A DNA stretch of 64,000 nucleotides from Alphaproteobacteria bacterium (GCA_028284045.1 JANQSN010000062.1:27927-91926), one strand, 5' to 3'; counted from the first letter of the stretch, positions 20,263 through 29,671 are shown. A program made the numbers and translations. Notes: generated by a model not told the origin, from the letters alone.

Positions 20263-22338
20263 ATGAGCGAGACGGCGCTGCCGCCCCCGCCCCCACCCGA
20301 TGTCAGCCGGCTGCTCGACCCGAAGGCGGTGGACCGGCCGGCCGCGGTCGGCCAGCGCCTGCGCGTGCGCCTCGCCATCGCCTTGCCGGTCGTGCTGGTC
20401 CTGGTCGCCGGGCTGTCGGCCGGGATCCTGTTGGAGCGGCGCGAGACGCTGTTCGGGGGCTTGCAGGAACGGCTCGGCCTGCTCGCCGCCGGACGCGCGG
20501 CGGTAATCGACGAGCGGATCGACCGGTTGGTGGAGCTGCCGTCCTATGTCATCGACAGCGATGCTTTCCGCCTGTTCGCCACCGAGGTCGATCTGGTGGC
20601 GGCCGACGATCCGCTCGCCGTGCAGTTGCACGACATGGCCCCCTATATGGCCGAAGCGCTGTCGGAGCTGGTGCGCCAGCGGGGCCTGGTAGCCGCCTAT
20701 CTGATGGCCCGGGACGGCGAGTCGGTGCTGGCCAGCGGCGCGGCGCCGGAGTTGAGCCCCGACGCCCGGTCACCCGCCCTGACGGTGTTCGAGAACGGGA
20801 ACCCGCGCTTCTCCGCGGTCCACCGCCGCGCCGATGGCCTGGCGCTCGACGTCTTCCTGCCGGTCCGCGCCGTGCAGGCGCCCGCGCCGGACACCCCGGC
20901 CGACATCGTCGGGGTCTTCGTGATGACGGTCCCGGTGGCGGAGATGCTGGCGGAATTCGTGCAGCGCCCGATGCTGGCGGCGCCCGGCGAACGGATCGTG
21001 CTGATCCAGACCGATCAGGGGTCGGCGTCGGCCGTGGCGACCGGACGGGCAAACCGCTTCCAGCCGGTCGACTGGACGCCGGAGGGCGCGATCGGCGCCA
21101 TGCGGCGCGGCGCCAGCCCGCTCGACGCCCAGCCGGTCTTTTCCGTCGCCGTTTCGGTCGCGCGACTCGGTTGGTACGTCGTCCAGGAGGTCGACGAGGC
21201 GATCGCCATTCGCCCGCTGGTCCGCGCCCGCCTTGTGGTGTTTCTGGTCGCCGGGCTGGTCGTGGTGTTGATGACGACCGTCGCCATCGCCCTCTTGTCC
21301 GGTCAGGCCAGCGCCTTCAACCGCGCGCTCGCCCGCCAGTACCGCGAGCTGGCCCTGAAGATCGACGCCCACCGCCGCCTGCTCGACAGCATCAACAGCA
21401 CGATCAACGAGATGATCGGCCTGAAACGGCCCGACGGCACCTACACCTATGTCAACGCCGCCTTCGTGCGCATCGTCGACCGGGCGGAAGACCAGATCAT
21501 CGGCCAGACCGACGAAGGCGTCTTCGGCCATGGCCAAGCGCAATGGCTGGAGCTGGCCGACCGCCAGGCCCTGGAGACCGGCACCGCGATCCGTGCTGAA
21601 CAGCGCCTGTATGTCGACGGCACCCTGCACTATCTGGAGATCTCCAAGGTCCCGCTGATCGGAGAGGACGGGCGCGCCGACGGCATCGTCAGCGTCGCGC
21701 GCGACGTCACCGAGCTGGTGGACGAGCGGCGGCGGCGCGAGGCTGCGCTGCACCACACCGTCGACGCCCTGATCAAGACCATCGAGTTCAGCGACCCCTA
21801 TCTCAGCGGGCATGCCCGCCTGGTCGGCCGCTTCACGGAACTGATGGCCCGCGGCCTCGGCCTGTCCGCCAGCGACGCGCAGACGCTGGAGATCGCCGCC
21901 AATGTCGCGCAGATCGGCAAGCTGTTCGTGCCGCGCGACATCATCTCCAAGCCCGGCCGCCTGTCGGCCGAAGAGCAGGCGGTGATGGAACGGCACATCG
22001 ACTACGCCCGCGCCGTGCTGGCGGAGATCGATTTCGACCTGCCGGTGCAGTCGACCATCGCGGCGATGTATGAGCGCCTGGACGGCACCGGCTACCCGCT
22101 GCATCTCAAGGGCGACGACATACCGCTGTTGTCGCGCGTCCTCGGCCTCGCCGACGTCTTCTGCGCGCGCATCCGCCCGCGTTCCTACCGGGCCGGGGTG
22201 TCGCCGGACGAGGCACGCACGCTGCTGCGCACCCATTCCAGCCAGAAGTTCGGCGAAGACCTGTTGGAAGTGCTCGACATCGTCCTGAACACCACCGAGG
22301 GCGAGAAGCTGATGGCGCTGGCCCGTACGGAGATCTGA
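20263..22338 (+). CDS. Membrane sensor with PAS and degenerate HD-GYP domain, candidate LapD substitute
   Basis: A 691-aa membrane protein: Pro-rich cytoplasmic leader, helix (about 33-55), periplasmic Cache-like domain (about 58-320), second helix (about 322-345), coiled linker, PAS domain (about 374-490) and an HD-GYP-type domain (497-690). His517 is kept, but the hallmark HD dyad is replaced by Ala549-Gln550 in NVAQIGKLF, and the metal-binding HHE of the GYP motif reads Met-Tyr-Glu (602-604) before RLDGTGYP. It is therefore probably not an active c-di-GMP phosphodiesterase, yet the ligand-contacting GYP segment remains. Being 63 bp downstream of lapG, it could act as an inside-out receptor that holds LapG, the job LapD does elsewhere; that is inference. 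ATG 20263 is chosen because an ATG at 20252 runs straight into a stop. Confidence 0.8.
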   Translation: MSETALPPPPPPDVSRLLDPKAVDRPAAVGQRLRVRLAIALPVVLVLVAGLSAGILLERRETLFGGLQERLGLLAAGRAAVIDERIDRLVELPSYVIDSDAFRLFATEVDLVAADDPLAVQLHDMAPYMAEALSELVRQRGLVAAYLMARDGESVLASGAAPELSPDARSPALTVFENGNPRFSAVHRRADGLALDVFLPVRAVQAPAPDTPADIVGVFVMTVPVAEMLAEFVQRPMLAAPGERIVLIQTDQGSASAVATGRANRFQPVDWTPEGAIGAMRRGASPLDAQPVFSVAVSVARLGWYVVQEVDEAIAIRPLVRARLVVFLVAGLVVVLMTTVAIALLSGQASAFNRALARQYRELALKIDAHRRLLDSINSTINEMIGLKRPDGTYTYVNAAFVRIVDRAEDQIIGQTDEGVFGHGQAQWLELADRQALETGTAIRAEQRLYVDGTLHYLEISKVPLIGEDGRADGIVSVARDVTELVDERRRREAALHHTVDALIKTIEFSDPYLSGHARLVGRFTELMARGLGLSASDAQTLEIAANVAQIGKLFVPRDIISKPGRLSAEEQAVMERHIDYARAVLAEIDFDLPVQSTIAAMYERLDGTGYPLHLKGDDIPLLSRVLGLADVFCARIRPRSYRAGVSPDEARTLLRTHSSQKFGEDLLEVLDIVLNTTEGEKLMALARTEI

Positions 22339-22550
22339 GCGCCCACGCCCGGCCGTACGAGACCTGCCGCACCGCCGCCACACCACACATACATCGCCCG
22401 CACATACGCCCACCCGCCGTTGCGGCGGGGCGGGTGACGCACATCAAAAATGTTCGGCGCCGCACAAGCCGGCCTTGCGGCGCGTGTCCGCATCCGGCAT
22501 CGTTCGCGGGCCGTAGCGACGGCGTCTCGTCCGCAGAGGTCGGATCTTCC

Positions 22551-23726
22551 ATGAAAGTTGCGATTCCCAAGGAACGCCGCCCGGGCGAAACCCGGGTCGC
22601 GGCGTCGCCCGAAACCGTCAAGAAAATGGTCGGCATGGGTCTGACGGTCGCGATCGAGACCGGGGCGGGCGACGGCGCATCGATCCCGGACGGCGACTAC
22701 GCCGCCATGGGTGCAGAGATCGCCAGGGACGCCGCCGCGGCTTATGCCGGCGCGCAGGTGGTGCTGAAAGTCCAGGCGCCGACGCTGCCGGGCGAAACCG
22801 GCGTGGCGGCCGGCCAGGACGAGTTGTCCCAGATCCCGGAAGGGGCCGCCCTGATCGGCATGCTGGCACCCTACGACATGGTGCCGCTGCTGGGGCGCTA
22901 TGCCGACCGCAAGGTGGCCGCCTTCTCCATGGAGTTGCTGCCGCGCATCACCCGCGCGCAGGTCATGGACGTGCTGTCCAGCCAGTCCAACCTGGCCGGC
23001 TACAAGGCGGTGCTGGAGGCGGCGGACGTCTTCGGGCGCACAATGCCGATGATGATGACCGCCGCCGGCACCGTGCCGCCGTGCCGCTGCTTCGTCATGG
23101 GCGCCGGCGTCGCCGGCCTGCAGGCGATCGCCACGGCGAAGCGCCTCGGCGCCATCGTCTCGGCGACCGATGTGCGCCCGGCGGCGAAGGAAGAGGTGCA
23201 GAGCCTCGGCGGGACCTTCGTCGCCGTTGAGGACGAAGAGTTCGCCCAGGCGCAGACCGCCGGCGGCTACGCCAAGGAGATGAGCGACGCCTACAAGCAG
23301 AAGCAGGCGGCGCTGATCGCGGAGACCCTGAAGAAGCAGGACATGGTGATCTGCACCGCGCTGATCCCCGGCCGGCCGGCGCCGACCCTGGTCAGCGAGG
23401 AGATGGTCAAGTCGATGAAGCCGGGCGCCGTTCTGGTCGACCTGGCGGTCGAGCGCGGCGGCAACTGCCCGCTGTCGGAGCCCGGCAAGGTCGTCGTCAA
23501 GCACGGCGTCACCATCGTCGGCTATACCAACATGGCCGGCCGGCTGCCCGCGGCGGCCTCCCTGCTCTACGCCAAGAACCTGACCTCGTTCCTGAGCCCG
23601 ATGGTCGATGCCGAAACCAAGGCATTGAAGATCGACTGGGAGGACGAGGTGGTCACCGGCACCGCGCTGACCCGCGACGGCGCCGTCGTCCATCCCCGCT
23701 TCGCCGAAGCCGCGGCCGGCGCCTAA
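22551..23726 (+). CDS. pntAA: NAD(P) transhydrogenase subunit alpha part 1
   Basis: A 391-aa soluble, NAD(H)-binding domain I of the proton-translocating transhydrogenase, which uses the proton gradient to reduce NADP+ with NADH. The start MKVAIPKERRPGETRVAASP is diagnostic; GAGVAGLQAIATAKRLGA is the Rossmann GxGxxG nucleotide site, and the mobile loop follows near VGYTNMAGRLPAAAS. The split into separate alpha-1, alpha-2 and beta polypeptides is the arrangement known from Rhodospirillum and many alphaproteobacteria. The upstream 210 bp hold a small GC hairpin (22413-22429) and probably the operon promoter. A multi-step hairpin separates it from pntAB. Confidence 0.96.
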   Translation: MKVAIPKERRPGETRVAASPETVKKMVGMGLTVAIETGAGDGASIPDGDYAAMGAEIARDAAAAYAGAQVVLKVQAPTLPGETGVAAGQDELSQIPEGAALIGMLAPYDMVPLLGRYADRKVAAFSMELLPRITRAQVMDVLSSQSNLAGYKAVLEAADVFGRTMPMMMTAAGTVPPCRCFVMGAGVAGLQAIATAKRLGAIVSATDVRPAAKEEVQSLGGTFVAVEDEEFAQAQTAGGYAKEMSDAYKQKQAALIAETLKKQDMVICTALIPGRPAPTLVSEEMVKSMKPGAVLVDLAVERGGNCPLSEPGKVVVKHGVTIVGYTNMAGRLPAAASLLYAKNLTSFLSPMVDAETKALKIDWEDEVVTGTALTRDGAVVHPRFAEAAAGA

Positions 23727-23739
23727 CGCGCCGCCGACA

Positions 23740-23788
23740 TCCCCGGACCCCCCTTGCCGGACGGGCCGGCTCGGGGGTGCATCGGGGA
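23740..23788 (+). promoter_or_regulatory. Three-step intercistronic hairpin between pntAA and pntAB
   Basis: TCCCC (23740-23744) pairs with GGGGA (23784-23788), ACCCCC (23747-23752) with GGGGGT (23773-23778) and GCCGG (23756-23760) with CCGGC (23766-23770). No U-tract follows, so it is more likely a processing, stability or attenuation element that sets subunit ratios than a terminator. Confidence 0.45.
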
Positions 23789-23816
23789 CGGTTGACTGAG
23801 AGGACAGCAATCGACA

Positions 23817-24245
23817 ATGGAACCGGAATCGATCCTGTCTCAGGCCCAGGCGCTGGCCGAGGAGGCGCGGGACCTGGCCGGCCGGGCGGCTGAGCTTGCC
23901 GAGCAGGCAGCCACCGCGGCGGCCACGGTCGTCGCCGACCATGGCGGGGGCGGCGGGCATGCCGACTTCTTCCTGATCGGCCTGACCGTCTTCGTGCTGG
24001 CCGTCTTCGTCGGCTACTACGTGGTCTGGAACGTCACGCCAGCGCTGCACTCGCCGCTGATGAGCGTCACCAACGCCGTGTCGTCGGTGATCATCGTCGG
24101 CGCGCTGATCGCGGCCGGACCGGCGGATTTCGGGTTCAGCCCGGCCCTCGGCTTCGTCGCCGTGGTCCTCGCCTCCGTGAACATCTTCGGCGGCTTCATC
24201 GTCACGCAACGAATGTTGCAGATGTACAAGAAGAAGAAGAAGTAG
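23817..24245 (+). CDS. pntAB: NAD(P) transhydrogenase subunit alpha part 2
   Basis: A 142-aa integral membrane subunit contributing helices to domain II, the proton channel of transhydrogenase. After a helical Ala/Glu-rich leader of about 45 residues, three to four hydrophobic helices follow, including [19 protein letters not shown] and the conserved [16 protein letters not shown], where family members carry the NAISGII-like segment. The C-terminus is a run of lysines (YKKKKK) in the cytoplasm. GAGAGGA 15-20 nt before ATG 23817 is the ribosome site. Only 19 nt separate it from pntB, whose expression must therefore be coupled. Confidence 0.93.
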   Translation: MEPESILSQAQALAEEARDLAGRAAELAEQAATAAATVVADHGGGGGHADFFLIGLTVFVLAVFVGYYVVWNVTPALHSPLMSVTNAVSSVIIVGALIAAGPADFGFSPALGFVAVVLASVNIFGGFIVTQRMLQMYKKKKK

Positions 24246-24264
24246 CGCGGAAGGACCTCGGATA

Positions 24265-25650
24265 ATGCTCGCCTACGCAACCATCGCGTACCTGGTCGCC
24301 GCCGTCCTCTTCATCATGGCGCTGCGCGGTCTGTCTTCGCCGGAAACGGCGCGGGCCGGCAACATGTACGGCATCGCCGGCATGGTCATCGCCATCGGCA
24401 CGACGCTGCTCCTGCCGGATGTCGTCAGCTACCCGCTGATCATCGTCGGCATCCTGATCGGCGGCACCATCGGCACGCTGATCGCCCGCCAGATCCAGAT
24501 GACGGCGCTGCCGCAGCTCGTCGCCGCCTTCCACAGCCTGGTCGGCCTTGCCGCCGTGCTGGTCGCGGCGGCCGCCTTCTATGCGCCGGAGGCCTATGGC
24601 ATCGGCATCCGCGGCGACATCGCCATCGGCAGCCTGATCGAGATGGCGATCGGTGTCGCCATCGGCGCCATCACCTTCACCGGCTCCATCGTCGCCTTCG
24701 CCAAGCTGCAGGGGCTGGTCACCGGGACGCCGCTGGTCTTCCCACTGCAGCACCCGCTGAATGCGGCGCTCGGCATCCTCACCATCGTTCTGATCGTGTG
24801 GATGTGCATGACCCAGTCGGAGGTGCCGTTCTGGCTGATCGTGCTGGTGTCGCTGGCGCTCGGCTTCCTGTTGATCCTGCCGATCGGCGGCGCCGACATG
24901 CCGGTGGTCGTGTCGATGCTGAACAGCTATTCCGGCTGGGCCGCAGCCGGCATCGGCTTCACGCTGCAGAACAACCTGCTGATCATCACCGGCGCGCTGG
25001 TCGGCTCGTCCGGCGCCATCCTCTCCTACATCATGTGTAAGGGGATGAACCGGTCGATCTTCAACGTCATCCTCGGCGGCTTCGGCGGCGAGGTGGCGGG
25101 GCCGTCCGCCGCGATGGGCGACAAGACGGTCAAGCAGGGCTCCGCCGACGACGCCGCCTTCATCATGAAGAACGCGCAGAGCGTGATCATCATCCCCGGC
25201 TACGGCATGGCCGTCGCCCAGGCCCAGCATGCCTTGCGCGAGATGTCGGACATCCTGAAGGCGGAAGGGGTGGAGGTGCGCTACGCCATCCACCCGGTCG
25301 CCGGGCGTATGCCGGGCCATATGAACGTGCTGCTGGCCGAGGCCAACGTGCCCTATGACGAGGTGTTCGAGCTGGAGGACATCAACCGCGACTTCGCCAA
25401 CAGCGACGTGTCCTTCGTCATCGGCGCCAACGACATCACCAATCCGGCGGCGAAGACCGACCCGACCAGCTCGATCTACGGCATGCCGATCCTGGAGGTC
25501 GAGAAGTCGAAGACCGTGCTGTTCATCAAGCGGTCGCTGGCGTCGGGCTATGCCGGCGTCGACAACGAACTGTTCTTCCGCGACAACACGATGATGCTGT
25601 TCGGCGACGCCAAGGCGATGTGCGAGAACATCGTCAAGGCGCTGGAGTAG
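24265..25650 (+). CDS. pntB: NAD(P) transhydrogenase subunit beta
   Basis: A 461-aa subunit with the remaining membrane helices of the proton channel (about residues 1-260) and the NADP(H)-binding domain III (about 285-461). The domain III fingerprint is clear: IIIPGYGMAVAQAQHALREM for nucleotide binding, HPVAGRMPGHMNVLLAEANVPYD, and VIGANDITNPAAKTDP near the end, followed by KRSLASGYAGVDNELF. The AMCENIVKALE end is normal. The operon then stops at a strong terminator. Together with the alpha parts this gives a complete enzyme that supplies NADPH, which may connect with the NADP-linked hydrogenase encoded 5 kb downstream. Confidence 0.96.
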   Translation: MLAYATIAYLVAAVLFIMALRGLSSPETARAGNMYGIAGMVIAIGTTLLLPDVVSYPLIIVGILIGGTIGTLIARQIQMTALPQLVAAFHSLVGLAAVLVAAAAFYAPEAYGIGIRGDIAIGSLIEMAIGVAIGAITFTGSIVAFAKLQGLVTGTPLVFPLQHPLNAALGILTIVLIVWMCMTQSEVPFWLIVLVSLALGFLLILPIGGADMPVVVSMLNSYSGWAAAGIGFTLQNNLLIITGALVGSSGAILSYIMCKGMNRSIFNVILGGFGGEVAGPSAAMGDKTVKQGSADDAAFIMKNAQSVIIIPGYGMAVAQAQHALREMSDILKAEGVEVRYAIHPVAGRMPGHMNVLLAEANVPYDEVFELEDINRDFANSDVSFVIGANDITNPAAKTDPTSSIYGMPILEVEKSKTVLFIKRSLASGYAGVDNELFFRDNTMMLFGDAKAMCENIVKALE

Positions 25651-25735
25651 CTGCGCGCGGCGCGATACCCCGCCCCGACCCGCGGTCCCCGTATCCGGCC
25701 GCGCATCTGACGAACCTTCAGGCTCCGTCCCTGTC

Positions 25736-25768
25736 CTGCGGCACCCTTCGGGGTGCCGCAGTCGTTTT
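25736..25768 (+). terminator. Rho-independent terminator of the pnt operon
   Basis: A perfect 11-bp stem, CTGCGGCACCC (25736-25746) and GGGTGCCGCAG (25751-25761), closed by a stable TTCG tetraloop and followed by TCGTTTTG. It separates pntB from the KAP NTPase gene. Confidence 0.9.
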
Positions 25769-25942
25769 GTCGTGCTCGCTCGATTCCAGATAGGATCCTG
25801 CTGGACCTCTCCCTTTTTCTGCGCAAGCCTTCCAAGAGCTGTAGAGATTTCTCTGTCGGGACCGTCGCGACAGAGACGCGATCGAGTCTCGTGTCGAGCT
25901 GACAGGCCAGCGCCGACCGCAGATCGAGGGAGGCGACGGACG

Positions 25943-28900
25943 GTGGAAGGCAGGAACTACTGGATCTTCCAGTACACGCACGACACCCGCGTCGACCGGC
26001 TGCTGCGGTCGGATCATGCGGGCGACGACGTGCCCTGGCCTTGGAACGAGCGAGGGCCCGAACCCCAACCGGGGGATCCCGTCTTCTTTCTGAGATGCGG
26101 TGAAAGGCCCCCCGCCCGGGACTATCCGCGCGACAAGCCCTGGCGCGGAATCGCCGGCCTCGGCAGCGCTGCAGGACCGCCGGTGGATCTGGAAGGTGCT
26201 CTGAGTCCCCGTGGTATCCCGGTGGCTACGTTGGCCTTCTCTTGGCTAAACCCCTTACCAGACTGGCGGGTCTGGCACGATCATCGGGTCGCCGACACCA
26301 GCGTGCTATTCGACCAACAGGGCACCAACTTCGCGATCACCGCGCCAGCGGCCCAGGCGTTGATCGACGCCATAGGCATCTACGGCCCTCCTAATCTCCA
26401 ATCAGCGGCCAAGAGGTCGTTGCCGGACAAGATCAGCCCGGAACAACGGGACGCGCTGACCGAGCTGATCGAGCGACAGAGCGCCTGGGTCAACAATCAT
26501 GTGGCCCACAGCCTGCACGCTGCCCGCACCATCAACGACGGATCTTCGAGACCGGCGGAGCTTGCTCTGGCCCACCTTCTGACCGGACTAGCCGTGGTCG
26601 GTCGGGACCTGCCGTCGGACGCGGTCACCCGCGCCTTGGCGGTCGTTCTCTACGATCTAGCTGTTCCCGAGGGCGATACCACGCGCTTCCGGCGATTGAT
26701 GCTTCGCTTGAGCAGTCGTGCAGTAGAACCGGGCGACATCGATCGCCGGAGGGCCGAACCGGTCCAATACCTTACGCCACATGCGAACGACGTCTTCCGC
26801 GACGCCAAGGACTACTCGGGTAAGAACCCGATCACGGTCGATGCCCTGCTGGCGGCGCTGCTGTCATCCCCGGAAACGGACAAGGCCTGCGACGTGCTGT
26901 TCGCCAGCGACCGAGCCACCCTGATCGACCGGATCATCGAAGGCGGCCGCGAGCGCTGCCCCCCTGCGGACCTGGAACACTTCGCCCGTTCGCTGGGGCT
27001 TTCCGTGCCGGAAGGGGCGACATCCGCAAGGGACAAGGTATCGCCCGAAGAGGCAGGGTCGTCGTCCGGCGAGAATGGGTCGCCGAGCGAAGGGAGCGCA
27101 CCGCCGCCCCCACCATATGAGCCGCCGCTGGGCGATGGCATCGCCGGAACGCTCAACGACACCATTGACCACGGCAAGGACTTTCTCGACGTCGGACATG
27201 AAGCAAAGGCCTTCGCCCGCCTGATCGCCTCGAAGAGCTTCGAGCCACCCTTGGCCATCGGCATCTTCGGCCAGTGGGGAACCGGCAAGTCGTTCTTCAT
27301 CGATCGTATCGACAAGGGCCTGCAAGAGATCGAAAATCTCTTCAAACCCGAAGATCTACCCAAAACAACGCTCGAAGACGCCGAAAATGCGGAAAAGATA
27401 TTCCACCGCAACATCGTCCAAATCCACTTCAATGCCTGGCACTATATGGAGACCAATGTCTGGGCAAGCCTGGTCGATGTGATTTTCAGGGATCTGGACG
27501 GCTGGCTGCGCAAGGAGATCGCGGAAAAGAACACCGGCGATGAGATCGAGGCTCTGTTCGAGAGCCTCGCAACGGCGCAAGCCGAGCGGCTGGAGGCGAT
27601 CGAGACCTATGCCGACCGTCTGCGGGACGTGGAAACCGCCCGCTGGACTCTCCAGAGCGCCGGCAAAGCGGAAGCCGATCACTGGACCACCATCGCCCGG
27701 GAGATCATCGCGCAACCGGAGGTCGGCGCAGCCTTCGACGATGTAGTCGACGCCTTCGGCCTGGAACAACTGTCCGGCGAAGGCGCCAAGCTGCAGGCGG
27801 CGATCGAAGAGACCCGCCATACCGCGTCCGACGCCAGGCTGTTTTGGACATCGCTGCGCGCCCGCGCCGCCTCGCCGATCCTTTTGGTCCTGCTGACCGT
27901 GCTGATGCTGGGCCTTCCCCTGCTTCTCGTCTGGCTGCTGCAGGAGGCGGCGGTAGCCCCGACGGTATCGGCCCTGACCGGCCTCGCCACGGCTGCCGCG
28001 GCCTGGTTCAGCACGATCGCCCTCAGGACGAAGACCGTAGTCGGCGCGCTCCGCCAACTCAGAGCAGCGTTCGACGCGGTGGAGCACCAGCGAGCCCAGA
28101 AGAGGAAGAGGACGCTTGCCGATTGCGAGACCAGGATCAACGAAGCCCGGACCGCGCTGGCCCATGCCGAGCAAGCCAGCGCGGTCGCCCGGCGAACGCT
28201 GCACGCCGGTTCCGCAGCCGGCCGCGTCGCCGCCTTCATCCGCTCACGCGCGGAAGGCGATACCTACGCCAGGCACCTCGGGATCATCGATACGATCCGC
28301 CGCGACTTCGAACAACTCACCACGCTGATGAAAGAGACGGATAAAAGAGCTGAGAAAGAGAACAAGATCCTGGAGAATCAACAAAAAGACCTCGATCGAC
28401 GAATCGGGGCCCTTCGCGCGCGCTATTTGGGTGACCACGCGAGTAAGGCCGAGCGTGCGCTGTTCGCGCCGATCGGCGAGGCCCTGGATCGGGTGGAGAA
28501 GACCAAGAAGTCAGAGAATCCCCTGAACATCTCGGTCGACCGCATCGTTCTGTTCGTCGACGATCTTGACCGCTGCCCGCCCGACAAGGTCTACCGGGTG
28601 CTGCAGGCAATCCATCTGTTCTTGAACTTCCGGCTGTTCGTCGTGGTCGTCGGCGTCGACACCCGGTGGATGGAGACATCCCTGATCCGAGAGTTGGGCG
28701 ACCTGGTCAATGGCACCCGTGGCACCACCGCGCAGGACTATCTGGAGAAGATCTTTCAGATCCCCTACTGGACCCGCCGCATGGACGCGACGGCCAGCCG
28801 CGGGTTCGTGAAGGGCGTCCTGGACAAGATCCCAGCCGAAGCTTCCATCACAGCACCCCCGACCAGCACCGAACCGGGATCGGGACCGCCGCCGGATGAC

Positions 28901-29668
28901 AGCCGACCGCCCCCGGACCTCAGTTCAGATGCTGAGATGGAGACCAGCACCCAAACCGTCGATGAGCCGGCCCGAACCGATCGAGCTGTCCAACCAAAAG
29001 ACCCTCTTGCGACCCAAGAAGACTTGGGTGCCGGGCAACCGAACCCGGAGGTACAGACTCAAAGCAACCTTCCGAACGGCCAGAACCAGACGCCGATGGC
29101 AACGCGCCCCGTGGTCATCACGCAGCGCGAACGCCTGATGATCCAGCGGTTGGCGCCCCAAGCCGGCCGGTCGCCCCGCCAACTCCTGCGCTTCGTCAAT
29201 GTCTATGGCTTGATCAAATCGGTGACGGATGCCGGCGGCGCGCCGCTCCTCGACTTGGAGAACGACCCGACCACCTGCCAAGCCCTGCTGGCACAGCTCG
29301 CCATCGCCACCGGCTCGCCGGTCTCGGCACGCCTCTACTTCGACGCCCTCGCAAAATGCACGGGCAACCTCAGCAGATTTCGAAATCTGATAGAGTCTTC
29401 AAGATCAAGCTCGGCCGTGCCTGAGGGCGAGACGAACAACGTCTACGCCGTCCTGCGCGTGGCCTTCGCCGGTGCCGGTCGACATGACGACACGACCGAC
29501 GAGAAGGGGTTCTGGCCGGACGCGGACGACGACAGCGCCCGCGACTTTCTGATCAAGCTGCAGGAGACCGCCCCCATCGCCCGCCGCTACACCTTCGCGG
29601 CGATCGATGCGGTTCTGGCCTTGCCGACGCCGAAAGAAGCGCCGGACGGGGGGCGAGCCGGTGCCTGA
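25943..29668 (+). CDS. EVE-like / KAP family P-loop NTPase, candidate conflict (defence) protein
   Basis: A 1241-aa membrane-associated NTPase. GTG 25943 is preceded by GGGAGG (25928-25933). Order: an EVE/PUA-like N-terminal domain (about 1-135, opening NYWIFQYTHDTRVD, with GDPVFFLRCG and GIAGLGS); a helical segment with two similar repeats resembling Clp-N (about 165-345); a Pro/Ser linker (about 365-395); then the KAP core with Walker A GQWGTGKS (443-450), coiled segments, a two-helix membrane insertion (about 648-700), a coiled coil (about 705-830), Walker B LFVDDLDR (Asp873-Asp874) and a VVVVGVDTRW strand. A low-complexity stretch (about 969-1056) interrupts the C-terminal part. KAP proteins such as PifA block phage growth; EVE domains read modified bases. 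Codon use is less GC-biased than neighbours, suggesting acquisition. Function is inferred. Confidence 0.8.
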   Translation: MEGRNYWIFQYTHDTRVDRLLRSDHAGDDVPWPWNERGPEPQPGDPVFFLRCGERPPARDYPRDKPWRGIAGLGSAAGPPVDLEGALSPRGIPVATLAFSWLNPLPDWRVWHDHRVADTSVLFDQQGTNFAITAPAAQALIDAIGIYGPPNLQSAAKRSLPDKISPEQRDALTELIERQSAWVNNHVAHSLHAARTINDGSSRPAELALAHLLTGLAVVGRDLPSDAVTRALAVVLYDLAVPEGDTTRFRRLMLRLSSRAVEPGDIDRRRAEPVQYLTPHANDVFRDAKDYSGKNPITVDALLAALLSSPETDKACDVLFASDRATLIDRIIEGGRERCPPADLEHFARSLGLSVPEGATSARDKVSPEEAGSSSGENGSPSEGSAPPPPPYEPPLGDGIAGTLNDTIDHGKDFLDVGHEAKAFARLIASKSFEPPLAIGIFGQWGTGKSFFIDRIDKGLQEIENLFKPEDLPKTTLEDAENAEKIFHRNIVQIHFNAWHYMETNVWASLVDVIFRDLDGWLRKEIAEKNTGDEIEALFESLATAQAERLEAIETYADRLRDVETARWTLQSAGKAEADHWTTIAREIIAQPEVGAAFDDVVDAFGLEQLSGEGAKLQAAIEETRHTASDARLFWTSLRARAASPILLVLLTVLMLGLPLLLVWLLQEAAVAPTVSALTGLATAAAAWFSTIALRTKTVVGALRQLRAAFDAVEHQRAQKRKRTLADCETRINEARTALAHAEQASAVARRTLHAGSAAGRVAAFIRSRAEGDTYARHLGIIDTIRRDFEQLTTLMKETDKRAEKENKILENQQKDLDRRIGALRARYLGDHASKAERALFAPIGEALDRVEKTKKSENPLNISVDRIVLFVDDLDRCPPDKVYRVLQAIHLFLNFRLFVVVVGVDTRWMETSLIRELGDLVNGTRGTTAQDYLEKIFQIPYWTRRMDATASRGFVKGVLDKIPAEASITAPPTSTEPGSGPPPDDSRPPPDLSSDAEMETSTQTVDEPARTDRAVQPKDPLATQEDLGAGQPNPEVQTQSNLPNGQNQTPMATRPVVITQRERLMIQRLAPQAGRSPRQLLRFVNVYGLIKSVTDAGGAPLLDLENDPTTCQALLAQLAIATGSPVSARLYFDALAKCTGNLSRFRNLIESSRSSSAVPEGETNNVYAVLRVAFAGAGRHDDTTDEKGFWPDADDDSARDFLIKLQETAPIARRYTFAAIDAVLALPTPKEAPDGGRAGA
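29374..29389. repeat. Perfect 16-bp palindrome inside the KAP gene
   Basis: CAGATTTCGAAATCTG reads identically on both strands and lies in codons near residue 1145 of the NTPase. Arms AGATTT/AAATCT recur around a different centre at 46991-47006. It may be chance or a recognition site. Confidence 0.4.
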
Positions 29669-29671
29669 GCC

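Noticed and set aside
20263..22338. Active c-di-GMP phosphodiesterase of the HD-GYP type
   Set aside because: The HD dyad and the metal-binding His of the GYP motif are absent, so catalysis is unlikely.
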